DNA of 64,000 bases from Arcobacter ellisii (GCF_003544915.1 NZ_CP032097.1:1550001-1614000), one strand, 5' to 3'. Numbered from the stretch's first letter, positions 27,535 to 35,690 are shown. Notes: a model not told the origin generated them from the sequence alone. Program-made: numbers and translations.

Positions 27535-27581
27535 TATAAAGAAGTATAATTTTAAAATTTGAATAATTAAAGGTTTTTTAA

Positions 27582-28376
27582 ATGAATATTATAAAATTAA
27601 ATCAATATATTGTAAATGCTTTTACAGATTTAGTATTTAAAGGAAACCCTGCTGCTGTTTGTATATTAGATTCTTGGTTGAGTGATGAAATCTTATTAAA
27701 AATTACACAAGAGAATAATTTATCAGAAACTGCATTTGTAGTTAAAACAAATGATAAATATCATTTAAGATGGTTTACTCCAAATGGGGAAATAGATTTA
27801 TGTGGTCATGCAACTTTAGCAACAGCATTTGTATATTTAAATTATATTATTCCAGATAAAAAAAGTATTGCATTTGATACATTAAGTGGAGTATTAACTA
27901 TTACTTTAAAAGATGATTTATTTACAATGGATTTTCCAGTATATGAATTAAAAAAAGTTGATGTAACAAACCAAATGAAAGATGCATTAGGAGTTGATAT
28001 TATTGAAGCCTATATGGGAAGAGATTTACTTTGTATTTTAGATTCAAAAGAAGAAGTTCATAATATAGAACCAAATTTTGAAAAGGTTAAACAACTTGAT
28101 GGATTATTAGTTCATGTTAGTGCAAAAGATGATAAGGTAGATTGTATATCAAGGTCATTTGCTCCTAAATGTAATGTTTTAGAAGACCCTGTTTGTGGTT
28201 CAGGACATTGTCATATAGTTCCTTATTGGGCAAGAGTTTTAAAAAAAGATGAAATAGTTGCTTATCAAGACTCTTTTAGAGGTGGATATTTATATACAAA
28301 ATTAAATGAAAAACGATTGGAAATAAGTGGGAAAGCTGTTTTATTTTCAAAAGGTGAAATATATTTAGGTTTTTAA
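27582..28376 (+). CDS. PhzF-family isomerase-like protein
   Basis: A 264-residue two-domain PhzF/YddE-like protein. N-L-S-E-T-A-F near residue 46 holds the conserved catalytic glutamate of the family. L-R-W-F-T-P and D-L-C-G-H-A-T-L-A follow, and the C-terminal half has E-D-P-V-C-G-S-G-H-C-H. Family members isomerise small metabolites; the substrate is unknown. The stop directly abuts the ATG of the AraC-type gene, so they are translated from one mRNA. Confidence 0.9.
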   Translation: MNIIKLNQYIVNAFTDLVFKGNPAAVCILDSWLSDEILLKITQENNLSETAFVVKTNDKYHLRWFTPNGEIDLCGHATLATAFVYLNYIIPDKKSIAFDTLSGVLTITLKDDLFTMDFPVYELKKVDVTNQMKDALGVDIIEAYMGRDLLCILDSKEEVHNIEPNFEKVKQLDGLLVHVSAKDDKVDCISRSFAPKCNVLEDPVCGSGHCHIVPYWARVLKKDEIVAYQDSFRGGYLYTKLNEKRLEISGKAVLFSKGEIYLGF

Positions 28377-29150
28377 ATGGAAAAGTTTGAATATAAAAAT
28401 GCTTTAGGAATAACAGCTTTAAAAGCTAGTATGAGTAAGTTTTCATATAAAAAACACGCACATGAAGAGTATGCAGTTGGAGTAACATTAAGAGGTATCC
28501 AAGAGTATAATTTAGATGGTGTTTTACAAACTTCATATAAAAATGGTGTAATGTTATTTAATCCTGAGCAAATACATGATGGTAATGCAGGTCATTATAA
28601 AGAGGGGTTAGATTATGTTATGCTTTATATTAAACCTGAACTTTTTTTAGAAGGTTTAGAAAAAAAAGATATTGTAAAATTTTCAAATCCAGTAATTTAT
28701 GATGAAAAAATTAAATATGATATTTTAAATCTAGGAAGTGCAATTTTAAACCAAAAAGATGAAGCAATTTGTAGTGAATTATATTTGAACATGATTGATA
28801 ATTTTAGCTCAAAAGATTTTTTAAACGAATATAGAAATGAATCTGAGTTTATAAAGAAAGCAAAAGAAATCATTTATTATGAACTTGATGATGTTTTAGA
28901 TATTGAAATGATGTCAAAAGAGTTTAATATCTCAAAATTCCAGTTTATACGAATGTTTAAATCAAATACAGGTCTTAGTCCTTATCAATATTTTTTAAAT
29001 ACAAAACTTATTCATGCAAAAAAATATCTTGATATAACAAAAGATTTATATGGTTGCGTAGTTGAGTTTGGATTTACTGATTTATCCCACTTAAATAGAC
29101 ATTTTAAAAGAGTTTATGGTGTTACTGCATTTGAATATATTTCAAAGTAA
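28377..29150 (+). CDS. AraC-family transcriptional regulator (island cargo)
   Basis: A 257-residue regulator. An N-terminal cupin-like sensor (K-K-H-A-H-E-E-Y then F-N-P-E-Q-I-H-D) precedes two C-terminal HTH motifs. The last region, V-V-E-F-G-F-T-D-L-S-H-L-N-R-H-F-K, is the AraC signature. It starts the base after the PhzF stop. It may bind the tandem half-site motif found at four promoters in this block, including its own (inference). Confidence 0.92.
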   Translation: MEKFEYKNALGITALKASMSKFSYKKHAHEEYAVGVTLRGIQEYNLDGVLQTSYKNGVMLFNPEQIHDGNAGHYKEGLDYVMLYIKPELFLEGLEKKDIVKFSNPVIYDEKIKYDILNLGSAILNQKDEAICSELYLNMIDNFSSKDFLNEYRNESEFIKKAKEIIYYELDDVLDIEMMSKEFNISKFQFIRMFKSNTGLSPYQYFLNTKLIHAKKYLDITKDLYGCVVEFGFTDLSHLNRHFKRVYGVTAFEYISK

Positions 29151-29154
29151 TTAC

Positions 29155-29170
29155 TGCAATTTTGTACTAT
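29155..29170 (+). promoter_or_regulatory. Shared promoter motif, copy c (upstream of cupin gene)
   Basis: TGCAATTTTGTACTAT lies 20 bp upstream of TATTAT (29191-29196), and the cupin ORF starts at 29226. Distance to the -10 equals that of copies a and b. Confidence 0.7.
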
Positions 29171-29225
29171 CCTTAAAAATTATAAAACTGTATTATTTTA
29201 AAAATCTTATATAAGGTATGAATAA

Positions 29226-29543
29226 ATGATAGTAAAAAAAGAGAATGCAACTAACAAACAATTTTTAGGAGTAGATTTTGTAGTTTTAGCAATTGGTGAG
29301 AAATCAATGGTTACAAAAATGCTTTATAAAACAACTGATAATGTACCAACTCATTCACACCAAAATGAACAAAATGGATATGTAGTTTCTGGAAAATATA
29401 GATTAAAATTTGGAAACTTTGATGAAATCTTAGAATCAGGGGATTCATATTCAATTCCAAAAAATGTAGAGCATAGTATTGAAATATTAGAAGCTGGAGA
29501 AGTAGTTGACGTATTTACTCCAATTAGAGAGGATTATTTATAA
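29226..29543 (+). CDS. Small cupin-domain protein
   Basis: A 105-residue single cupin. Motif 1 has H-S-H-Q-N-E-Q-N-G-Y-V near residue 40 and motif 2 has P-K-N-V-E-H-S near residue 78, leaving His and Glu ligands for a metal. Such proteins bind or isomerise small ligands. It is probably a single-gene unit under its own copy of the shared promoter. Confidence 0.85.
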   Translation: MIVKKENATNKQFLGVDFVVLAIGEKSMVTKMLYKTTDNVPTHSHQNEQNGYVVSGKYRLKFGNFDEILESGDSYSIPKNVEHSIEILEAGEVVDVFTPIREDYL

Positions 29544-29756
29544 AATTTTAGTTTTTTATATTAATGTTGGTTTGAGAATTTCGCTAATTAAATACTACAT
29601 TTTACTTTCTATAAATATATTTTCCTAATAAAAATAAGATGGATTATACTAAAGAATATACTCAGAAAAATGACAAAAAAATTATATATTAATTTATTAA
29701 TAATTATTGATAAATTTTTAGCTAAAATTTCTTAATTTAAAATTGAGGTAATACAA

Positions 29757-30386
29757 TTGGATACAACATTAACAACATTTCTTATAACAATAACTATTTT
29801 AACTATGGTTCCAGGTGCTGATACAATGATTATGTTTAGAAATACTCTAAGAGGTGGCATTAAAGATGGTCTTGTATCTAATCTTGGGATTAGTATGGGA
29901 TTAATGTTTCATGCAACACTTTCTGCTATTGGAATATCTGCTATTCTTTTATATTCTTCAACAGCATTTATGCTACTTAAAACAATAGGTGCTATATATT
30001 TATTATGGTTGGGATTTTCTAATATTAGAACATATTTTCAATCAAAAGGAAAAGAACAAAAATTAAATGTTAAATCTTCAGATTTTTTATTTACACGTTC
30101 TATAAAAGAAGGTTTTTTATCTAATGCATTAAATCCAAAGATTGTAATTTTTTATATGGCATTTTTACCACAGTTTATCGATAATAGTGGTTCTGTTTTA
30201 TTTCAATCTTTATATTTAGCATTTTTTCATTTTTGTATTTCATTTATATGGTTATCAATTCTTGCTTATACAATAGTTTCTGCAAATGGATTTATTATGA
30301 GACCAAATGTAAGAGAAAAATTAGAGCTATTTTCTGGTGCAATTATGGTATTACTTGGATTAAAATTGCTGTTTGAAAAAAGATAA
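29757..30386 (+). CDS. LysE/RhtB-family exporter 2 (TTG start)
   Basis: A 209-residue membrane protein with V-P-G-A-D-T in helix 1 and A-L-N-P-K-I-V-I-F in the middle. The likely start is the TTG at 29757, preceded by GAGGT at 9-bp spacing; the next ATG is too far inside helix 1. No copy of the shared promoter motif was found upstream. The 213-bp gap before it shows no other feature. Confidence 0.85.
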   Translation: MDTTLTTFLITITILTMVPGADTMIMFRNTLRGGIKDGLVSNLGISMGLMFHATLSAIGISAILLYSSTAFMLLKTIGAIYLLWLGFSNIRTYFQSKGKEQKLNVKSSDFLFTRSIKEGFLSNALNPKIVIFYMAFLPQFIDNSGSVLFQSLYLAFFHFCISFIWLSILAYTIVSANGFIMRPNVREKLELFSGAIMVLLGLKLLFEKR

Positions 30387-30455
30387 TAAATTTTGACAAA
30401 CATTTCATAGTTTATATCTAAACATTAAAACATAAAATTAAAAAAAGGATTTTTC

Positions 30456-30934
30456 ATGCCCTCTATATAGGATTAGCTGCTATATTTAAACATTCTCCTA
30501 CTTTATATATTGTAGTGAAGCTTTTAGGTGCAGCATATTTAATATATTTGGGAATTAAGTATTTTAAATCAAGTTTTAAAAATGATGAAGTTGCAGAAGT
30601 AAAGAAAACTAGTTATAAACCTTTACATAGAATATTTTTTGAAAGTATTTTAATAGAGATAACTAATCCAAAAATAGCATTATTTTTTATTGCATTTTTA
30701 CCTCAATTTGTAAATCCTGAAATTGGTTCTGTTTCATTCCAATTATTAATTTTTGGGATAATTGTAGTAGTTACAGCAATACCTTGTGATATGTTAGTTG
30801 CAATATTTTCTAGTAAAATTTCTTCACTTATAAAAGAGAGTAAAAAAGCACAACAAGTACAAGAAAGAGTTTCTGCTTCAATTTTATTTGCTTTAGGCTC
30901 TTACATTGGTATTAAAGAATTAAGAAGTATTTAG
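30456..30934 (+). pseudogene. LysE/RhtB-family exporter 3, 5' deleted
   Basis: A good ribosome site (AAAAGGATTTTTC) and an ATG at 30456 lead, after four codons, to a stop. From about 30467 a different frame encodes the central and C-terminal part of a LysE protein (I-G-L-A-A-I-F, then L-L-G-A-A-Y-L-I-Y-L-G, later T-N-P-K-I-A-L-F-F). About 50 N-terminal residues including the P-G-P signature are missing. A frame-breaking internal deletion between start and helix 2 explains this. An in-frame GTG at 30515 would give 139 residues, unlikely to function. Confidence 0.8.
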
Positions 30935-30943
30935 GAATTAATT

Positions 30944-31579
30944 ATGTTAGATTTTTCATTATATATAAATGAATTCTTATTAGTCGTAATCACAATGTTT
31001 TTTGCAACAGTTAGCCCAGGACCTGATTTTGCGTTTATTTTAAAACAAGCTGTAACTTACGGAAAAAAAACATCTATTTATACAGCACTTGGTATTGGTT
31101 CGGCAGTTTCAATTCATATTTTTTATACGATTATAGGAATTGGACTTATTATCTCAAAATCGCTTATATTATTTACTATTGTAAAATTTTTAGGCGCAGG
31201 CTATTTAATCTATCTGGGATATAAAAGCTTTAAATCTTCTGGATTTAAAATAGATAAAGAGAAAAGTAGTGAAATAATTACAATAGGAAATAAACAAGCA
31301 TTTCTTCTTGGATTTTTATGTAATGTTTTAAATCCAAAAGCTGCATTTTTTATTATATCTATATTTACAGTTACAATTAGTGCTGAAACACCATTTATAG
31401 TTCAAAGTATTTATGGATTATCATGTATTTTAGTTGTTTCATCTTGGTACATATTTTTAGCATTTGTATTGAGTCAAGATAATATAAGAGTATTTTTCAA
31501 TAAATTTGGAAAATGGTTTGATAAAACCGTAGGAATGATTTTAATATCTATGGGTATTAAAGTTGCTTTGAGTAAATAA
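30944..31579 (+). CDS. LysE/RhtB-family exporter 4
   Basis: A 211-residue membrane protein with the intact signature V-S-P-G-P-D-F in helix 1 and V-L-N-P-K-A-A-F-F mid-protein. It starts 9 bp after the broken LysE gene, so they were one operon. It is the last gene of the cargo block; copy d of the shared promoter motif follows its stop. Confidence 0.9.
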   Translation: MLDFSLYINEFLLVVITMFFATVSPGPDFAFILKQAVTYGKKTSIYTALGIGSAVSIHIFYTIIGIGLIISKSLILFTIVKFLGAGYLIYLGYKSFKSSGFKIDKEKSSEIITIGNKQAFLLGFLCNVLNPKAAFFIISIFTVTISAETPFIVQSIYGLSCILVVSSWYIFLAFVLSQDNIRVFFNKFGKWFDKTVGMILISMGIKVALSK

Positions 31580-31583
31580 TTCT

Positions 31584-31599
31584 TGCAATAATGTACTAT
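31584..31599 (+). promoter_or_regulatory. Shared promoter motif, copy d (orphan, no gene follows)
   Basis: TGCAATAATGTACTAT lies 16 bp upstream of a perfect TATAAT (31616-31621). No ORF of the cargo type follows; instead the sequence meets a repeat at 31678. The gene once served by this promoter appears to have been lost at the junction. Confidence 0.7.
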
Positions 31600-31914
31600 T
31601 CTTAAAATTTACAAGTATAATATATTAATCTTGATTTGAAAATTTTACTTTTCAGACATATAAAATATGTAAATTAAACTATCAGCTATTGGCACAAAAC
31701 TCTGAACAGTCTCTAAATGATTAAATATAAGTGTATCTATCCTAAAGGTTTATAGATACATAAAAGACATAATTTAGGGTAGTACAATCGCTGAATCAAT
31801 TTTTAAAGCACATAATTTGGGGTAGTTCATCAGCTTTAAAGTCCTTATGTCAGTCATTTGTGATTTTAAAGCACCTAAAATAACCTTATAAAAGACAAAT
31901 TATGAGGTAACATT
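31600..31914. repeat. Gene-free region with repeats upstream of the recombinase
   Basis: Contents: the direct repeat at 31678-31708; an 8-bp stem GTATCTAT/ATAGATAC (31733-31740, 31752-31759); and short repeats of the type ACATAATTTRGGGTAGT at 31767 and 31810, with a weaker relative at about 31896, i.e. at about 43-bp multiples. TTTAAAGC (31803-31810) and GCTTTAAA form an inverted pair around the second copy, and TTTTAAAGCACMTAA recurs near 31866. They may be recombinase or regulator binding sites. Confidence 0.55.
31678..31708 (+). repeat. Left copy of an imperfect 31-bp direct repeat
   Basis: It matches 41280-41310 at 25 of 31 positions, same orientation, sharing the core ACAAAACTCTG. It lies at the join between the LysE cargo and the recombinase block. 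It could be an attachment-site remnant bounding a 9.6-kb unit. Confidence 0.5.
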
Positions 31915-32502
31915 ATGAAAAAGAAAAAATTCACTAAAATTAGAGAAAATATAACTGAAATTGAGTACCAAAAACTATTAACCTACCTAAATGGAAAAGA
32001 AGATTTAACTACTAACACTAAAAACAATCTAAGAAGAACATTTATACTATTGTATTTTACAGGTATGAGAATTAATGAAGTTAAACAATTAAAAGTAAAA
32101 GATATAAATACAATCTTTGAAAAAGAGGAGTTAATTATAGTTACTCATAAAACTAGAAAAGAAAGAAAACTATTTTTTTCAAAAGAAGCTATAAAACAAA
32201 TTAAAAAACATTTTTTATTTAATGATAATTCAAAAGATGAAGATTTTATTATAACAACAAAAGGTAATCCTTTAAAAACTCCAAGTAGTTCAACATTCAT
32301 TGCAAAAGTAAATTGCTTTATTCAAGAAGTTCTAGGACATAGATATTCTTCTCATTCTTTTAGAGCAGGAATAATAACTGATATGTCAAAATCAATTAAT
32401 CCAAAATTCATTAAAGAGTTTATTGGTCATAGTGATATAAAAACCACTATGAGATATATTAGACCAACAGATAAAGATTTGAAAAAGTGTTTAATTAGAT
32501 AA
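31915..32502 (+). CDS. Minimal tyrosine recombinase (catalytic domain only)
   Basis: A 195-residue site-specific recombinase. The catalytic set is complete: R52 in T-G-M-R, K79 region in T-H-K-T-R-K, H147-x-x-R150 in H-S-F-R, H172 in G-H-S-D, and nucleophile Y181 in M-R-Y-I. The N-terminal core-binding domain of phage integrases is reduced to about 30 residues, giving the size of FimB/FimE-type enzymes. Repeats directly upstream and a direct repeat pair at 31678/41280 suggest sites. It is probably the recombinase of the metal/thiol cargo segment. Confidence 0.9.
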   Translation: MKKKKFTKIRENITEIEYQKLLTYLNGKEDLTTNTKNNLRRTFILLYFTGMRINEVKQLKVKDINTIFEKEELIIVTHKTRKERKLFFSKEAIKQIKKHFLFNDNSKDEDFIITTKGNPLKTPSSSTFIAKVNCFIQEVLGHRYSSHSFRAGIITDMSKSINPKFIKEFIGHSDIKTTMRYIRPTDKDLKKCLIR

Positions 32503-32606
32503 AAAACAAACTTTATATTTTAATTAGATTTATAAGCTTACTTTTCTATTCCATAATCTCTAAAGATTTGTGGAACTTTGCATTTTTTATTTTTTGAACA
32601 CTTTTT

Positions 32607-32659
32607 GGAACATGGAAAATACATTAATATCCTACATGTTCCATAACCTAGAGGTTATG
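32607..32659. repeat. Two palindromic elements downstream of the recombinase
   Basis: GGAACATG and CATGTTCC form an 8-bp inverted pair with a 20-bp spacer (32607-32642). A separate tight hairpin CATAACCT/AGGTTATG lies at 32642-32659. The second could terminate the convergent genes; the first has the arm-spacer-arm look of a recombination or operator site. No other feature is seen in 32503-32703. Confidence 0.4.
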
Positions 32660-32703
32660 TAACATTTAATATGAACTTTCAAAAAACTGTTTATAGTTTT
32701 ATC

Positions 32704-33115
32704 TTACTTAATATTATCAATTTTAGGAAATTTAAAAGTTTTACTTGTAGGTGCATAACAAAGCCCTAACTTAGAACAACCTTGATATTGAACTTCTAAA
32801 TTAAATGGTACATTGCCTATTTTTTCTTTGATTAAAGTAGATGGAACATTTAATGAAAAATCTTTAACTATTACTTGGTCACCCTTAAAGTTTTCAGTTG
32901 CAGGTTTAGCAATGTAATTTGTTAAATCAATCTTTTTAGGCTTTGTGATTAATACTTTCAATTTTTTATCATATACATATATATCCTTATATAATGAAAG
33001 TTTAATATCTATGCTATTTTGTTTTATTTCTACACTTGGTTTAATAGCAACATCCGGCGATACAAAATCTTTTGCTCCAAAGCTATAGATTACAATACTT
33101 AAAAGTACGAGTAGT
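32704..33115 (-). pseudogene. DsbD N-terminal (alpha) domain protein or fragment
   Basis: The open frame from about 33115 encodes a signal-like stretch (K-K-L-L-V-L-L-S-I-V-I-Y) and a domain matching the periplasmic alpha domain of DsbD. Its cysteine pair is in Y-Q-G-C-x(6)-C-Y-A-P, in the position of the DsbD electron-transfer cysteines. It stops after the domain; the membrane and thioredoxin parts are absent. No ATG, GTG or TTG is found in frame near the expected start. An ATT after AAGG at 33121, or an internal ATG at 32961, are the only options. It is therefore either a broken remnant or a stand-alone domain with a rare start. Confidence 0.6.
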
Positions 33116-33171
33116 TTTTTCGTAATTACACCTTGTTTTAATTTTGAGTGATATTAACACTCTTGATAAGT

Positions 33172-33237
33172 ATATTAGTATATTCTAATTTAAATAAACA
33201 TTAAAATATTGACAATTAAATTAGAATATACTAATAT
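33172..33237. promoter_or_regulatory. Metalloregulator operator pair and promoter of the CDF/ArsR operon
   Basis: A perfect 22-bp inverted repeat occupies 33172-33193 and 33216-33237. Each arm contains its own dyad (ATTAGTATATTCTAAT in the left arm, complement in the right). TTGACA at 33209-33214 and TAATAT at 33232-33237 are 17 bp apart. The right operator therefore fills the spacer and -10 of the rightward promoter, the usual ArsR/SmtB repression geometry. The left operator faces the divergent dsbD-like gene. Confidence 0.8.
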
Positions 33238-33276
33238 AGATTATTGTTTTTAGAATATATAAAAAAAGGAAGAAAT

Positions 33277-34071
33277 ATGGAAAAGACAACATTTGAAATC
33301 AAAAAAATGGATTGTCCATGTGAAGAAAACTTACTCAGAATGAAACTTGATGTTATTGAAGAGGTTAAAAACCTTGAGTTTGATATTCCAAATAGAAAAT
33401 TAACTGTTTATCATATTGGTAATATTTCTGAAATTGAAAGTTCAATAAATGATTTAAAACTAGGGGATACCCTTTTAAGTAGTGAAACTACAGAAGAAGT
33501 TGAGTTTAAAGAAGAAAGTGGACAACGTAAGTTACTTTGGACAGTACTAGCTATTAATTTTGCATTTTTTTTGATAGAAATGTCAACTGGTATTATTTCA
33601 AAATCAATGGGACTTGTTGCAGATAGCTTAGATATGCTTGCCGATTCATTTGTATATGGTATTAGTCTATTAGCAGTAGGAGGAACAATTGCAAGGAAAA
33701 ATAATGTTTCGAAACTTGCTGGATATTTCCAAATTCTACTTGCAATTATAGGATTTATTGAAATTGTTAGAAGGTTTCTTGGTGATGATAAAATGCCTGA
33801 CTTTTGGACAATGATTATTGTATCAACTTTTGCACTTATAGCAAATGGAATTTGTTTATATCTGTTTATGAAATCTAAAAGTGAAGAATCGCATATGCAA
33901 GCTAGTATGATATTCACTTCAAATGATATAATAATTAATTTTGGAGTAATTGTTTCTGCTGTACTTGTGTCAGTGTTAAATTCAAATAAACCAGACTTAA
34001 TCGTTGGAGCGATAGTATTTATTCTAGTAATTTATGGTGCAATTAGAATATTAAGGCTTACGAGAAACTAA
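33277..34071 (+). CDS. CDF-family heavy-metal cation exporter with N-terminal HMA-like domain
   Basis: The start at ATG 33277 follows AAAAAAGGAAGAAAT; an upstream in-frame TTG at 33244 lacks a ribosome site. The 264-residue protein begins with a metal-binding-like domain (about 1-65) bearing M-D-C-P-C-E-E-N. About six helices follow. The transport-site helix has A-D-S-L-D-M-L-A-D-S near residue 120 (DxxxD type). The usual C-terminal cytoplasmic domain is missing. It exports a divalent metal under ArsR control; which metal cannot be told. Confidence 0.85.
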   Translation: MEKTTFEIKKMDCPCEENLLRMKLDVIEEVKNLEFDIPNRKLTVYHIGNISEIESSINDLKLGDTLLSSETTEEVEFKEESGQRKLLWTVLAINFAFFLIEMSTGIISKSMGLVADSLDMLADSFVYGISLLAVGGTIARKNNVSKLAGYFQILLAIIGFIEIVRRFLGDDKMPDFWTMIIVSTFALIANGICLYLFMKSKSEESHMQASMIFTSNDIIINFGVIVSAVLVSVLNSNKPDLIVGAIVFILVIYGAIRILRLTRN

Positions 34072-34127
34072 TAATCAATCGTAAAAGATAGCTATATAGG
34101 TTTTTAGTAAGATAAAAAAGGAAAAGT

Positions 34128-34487
34128 ATGACAAATACAATAAACTGTGTCCGAGATAAAAATAATGATGTTTTGGTTAAAAAAGCAAAAAAAGACATTA
34201 GTAAAAATAAAAAAAATATTGATTATCAATCAAAAGTTTTTGCTCTTTTAGGTAGTGGAGTTAGATTTAGAATTGTTTATTTACTTTTAAATAATAAAGA
34301 ACTATGTGTATGTGATTTTTGTGATATTCTAGAAATGAATCAATCTCCTATCTCTCAACACTTAAGAAAATTAAAAGATGCAGGTATTTTAGAGAATAAA
34401 CGTGAAAAATTGGCAATATTTTATTTCATTCCTGACTCAATGAGAGAAATACTACAACTTTTAATTAATAGCAAAGCAAAAGAGTGA
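34128..34487 (+). CDS. ArsR/SmtB-family metalloregulator
   Basis: A 119-residue winged-helix repressor. E-L-C-V-C-D-F-C-D-I-L in the alpha-3 region is the cysteine metal-binding motif, followed by the recognition helix Q-S-P-I-S-Q-H-L-R-K-L. It lies 56 bp after the CDF gene, in the operon driven by the operator pair at 33172-33237, so it is probably autoregulated. The stop overlaps the 4-bp target duplication of IS3 element 2, so that insertion spared the coding sequence. Confidence 0.92.
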   Translation: MTNTINCVRDKNNDVLVKKAKKDISKNKKNIDYQSKVFALLGSGVRFRIVYLLLNNKELCVCDFCDILEMNQSPISQHLRKLKDAGILENKREKLAIFYFIPDSMREILQLLINSKAKE

Positions 34488-34522
34488 TCTGTCAACACTT
34501 TATAGGACATAAAAATTATAAT

Positions 34523-35396
34523 TTAACTAACCATTTCTAACCGTAACATTTTCTCTTCAAACTCACTTGGTGACATATATCCATTTGATGAATGTAATCT
34601 TTGTCTATTATAAAAAATTTCTATATATTCAAATATTTTTTCATTAGCTTGTTTTCTTGTTAAAAAATTCTCATGGTGAATTAATTCAGTTTTTAAAGAG
34701 TGAAAAAAACTCTCTGCAACTGCATTATCCCAACAATCTCCTTTTTTGCTCATACTTTGAATAATTCCATATTTTTCTAATAAATTTTTATGTTCATAAG
34801 AGGCATATTGACTTCCTCTATCTGTATGATAGATTAATCCTTTATTTGGGTTTCTTCTTTTTATCGCCATTAAAAGTGCATCATTTACCAAAGAAGTATG
34901 AAGAGAATATCTCATTGACCAACCAACAACTTTTCTTGAATAAATATCTATTACAACTGCAAGATATAACCATCCTTCTTTGGTTGGAACATATGTAATA
35001 TCTCCAACATAAACTTTATCTGTTGAAGAACTATAAAAATCTCTATTTACATAATTTGGTGCTATTGGTAGAGTATGATTTGAAGTTGTTGTTATAACTT
35101 TAAATCTTTGTTTCATTTTTACTTTTAGATTCAATTGTTTTAGAGATTTTTGGATTTTTCTTCTTGAAACAATAAGTCCATATCTTTGTTTTAAAATCTC
35201 TTTTAATCTTCTTGTTCCATAAGTAGCTCTTGATTGCTCAAAATATTTTTGATAAGATTATTAAACTCTACATCAACTCTATTTACTACACAACCTTTTT
35301 CAATCCAGTTGTAGTAACAACTTCTACTAACTTTAAAAAGTTTACACATCAGTTGTATATTAAAACTCTTTGAATGATTTTTTATCCAAGCATACT
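34523..35396 (-). pseudogene. IS3-family transposase OrfB, single-base frameshift
   Basis: The downstream part (34523-35134 and further upstream) has the DDE core: [14 protein letters not shown] and N-A-V-A-E-S-F-F. The upstream part of the ORF is in a different frame. The break is in an A-run at about 35246-35250 (minus strand), where one missing A would restore a continuous protein. The HTH_21 region is therefore separated from the catalytic core and the element is probably dead. Confidence 0.85.
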
Positions 35397-35690
35397 TTAT
35401 AGAGTTTCTTTCGCGAAGTATGCTGCTGCCTTTTTTAAAATCTCTTTTTCTTGTTTTAAAATTGCAAGTTCTTTTCTAAGTCGTTTATTCTCTTCTTCTA
35501 AAGTTTCATTTTTTACTTCACTAGAAGGTTTAAGATTATTTTTAATTTTATATTCATTTACCCATAATGCTAATGTTCCTTTATTTAATCCTAAATCTTT
35601 TGCTATTGATGAAATAGATTTATCATTATTATCAATACAAAATTTTATTGTTGAATCTTTAAACTCTTGGGTGTAATTATTTTTTCTCAT
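35397..35690 (-). CDS. IS3-family transposase OrfA (element 2)
   Basis: The start ATG at 35690 has a GGAGAATAG ribosome site; the frame also extends to 35720. The 97-residue HTH protein has F-K-D-S-T-I-K-F and I-A-K-D-L-G-L-N-K-G-T-L motifs and a zipper-like C-terminus. A slippery A-AAA-AAG heptamer lies at 35430-35436 on the minus strand, so OrfAB would again be made by -1 frameshifting were OrfB intact. Confidence 0.88.
   Translation of the reverse strand: MRKNNYTQEFKDSTIKFCIDNNDKSISSIAKDLGLNKGTLALWVNEYKIKNNLKPSSEVKNETLEEENKRLRKELAILKQEKEILKKAAAYFAKETL

Noticed and set aside
31733-31759. Invertible promoter next to the FimB-sized recombinase
   Set aside because: The 8-bp inverted arms are only 11 bp apart and contain no promoter; too short for a phase-variable switch.
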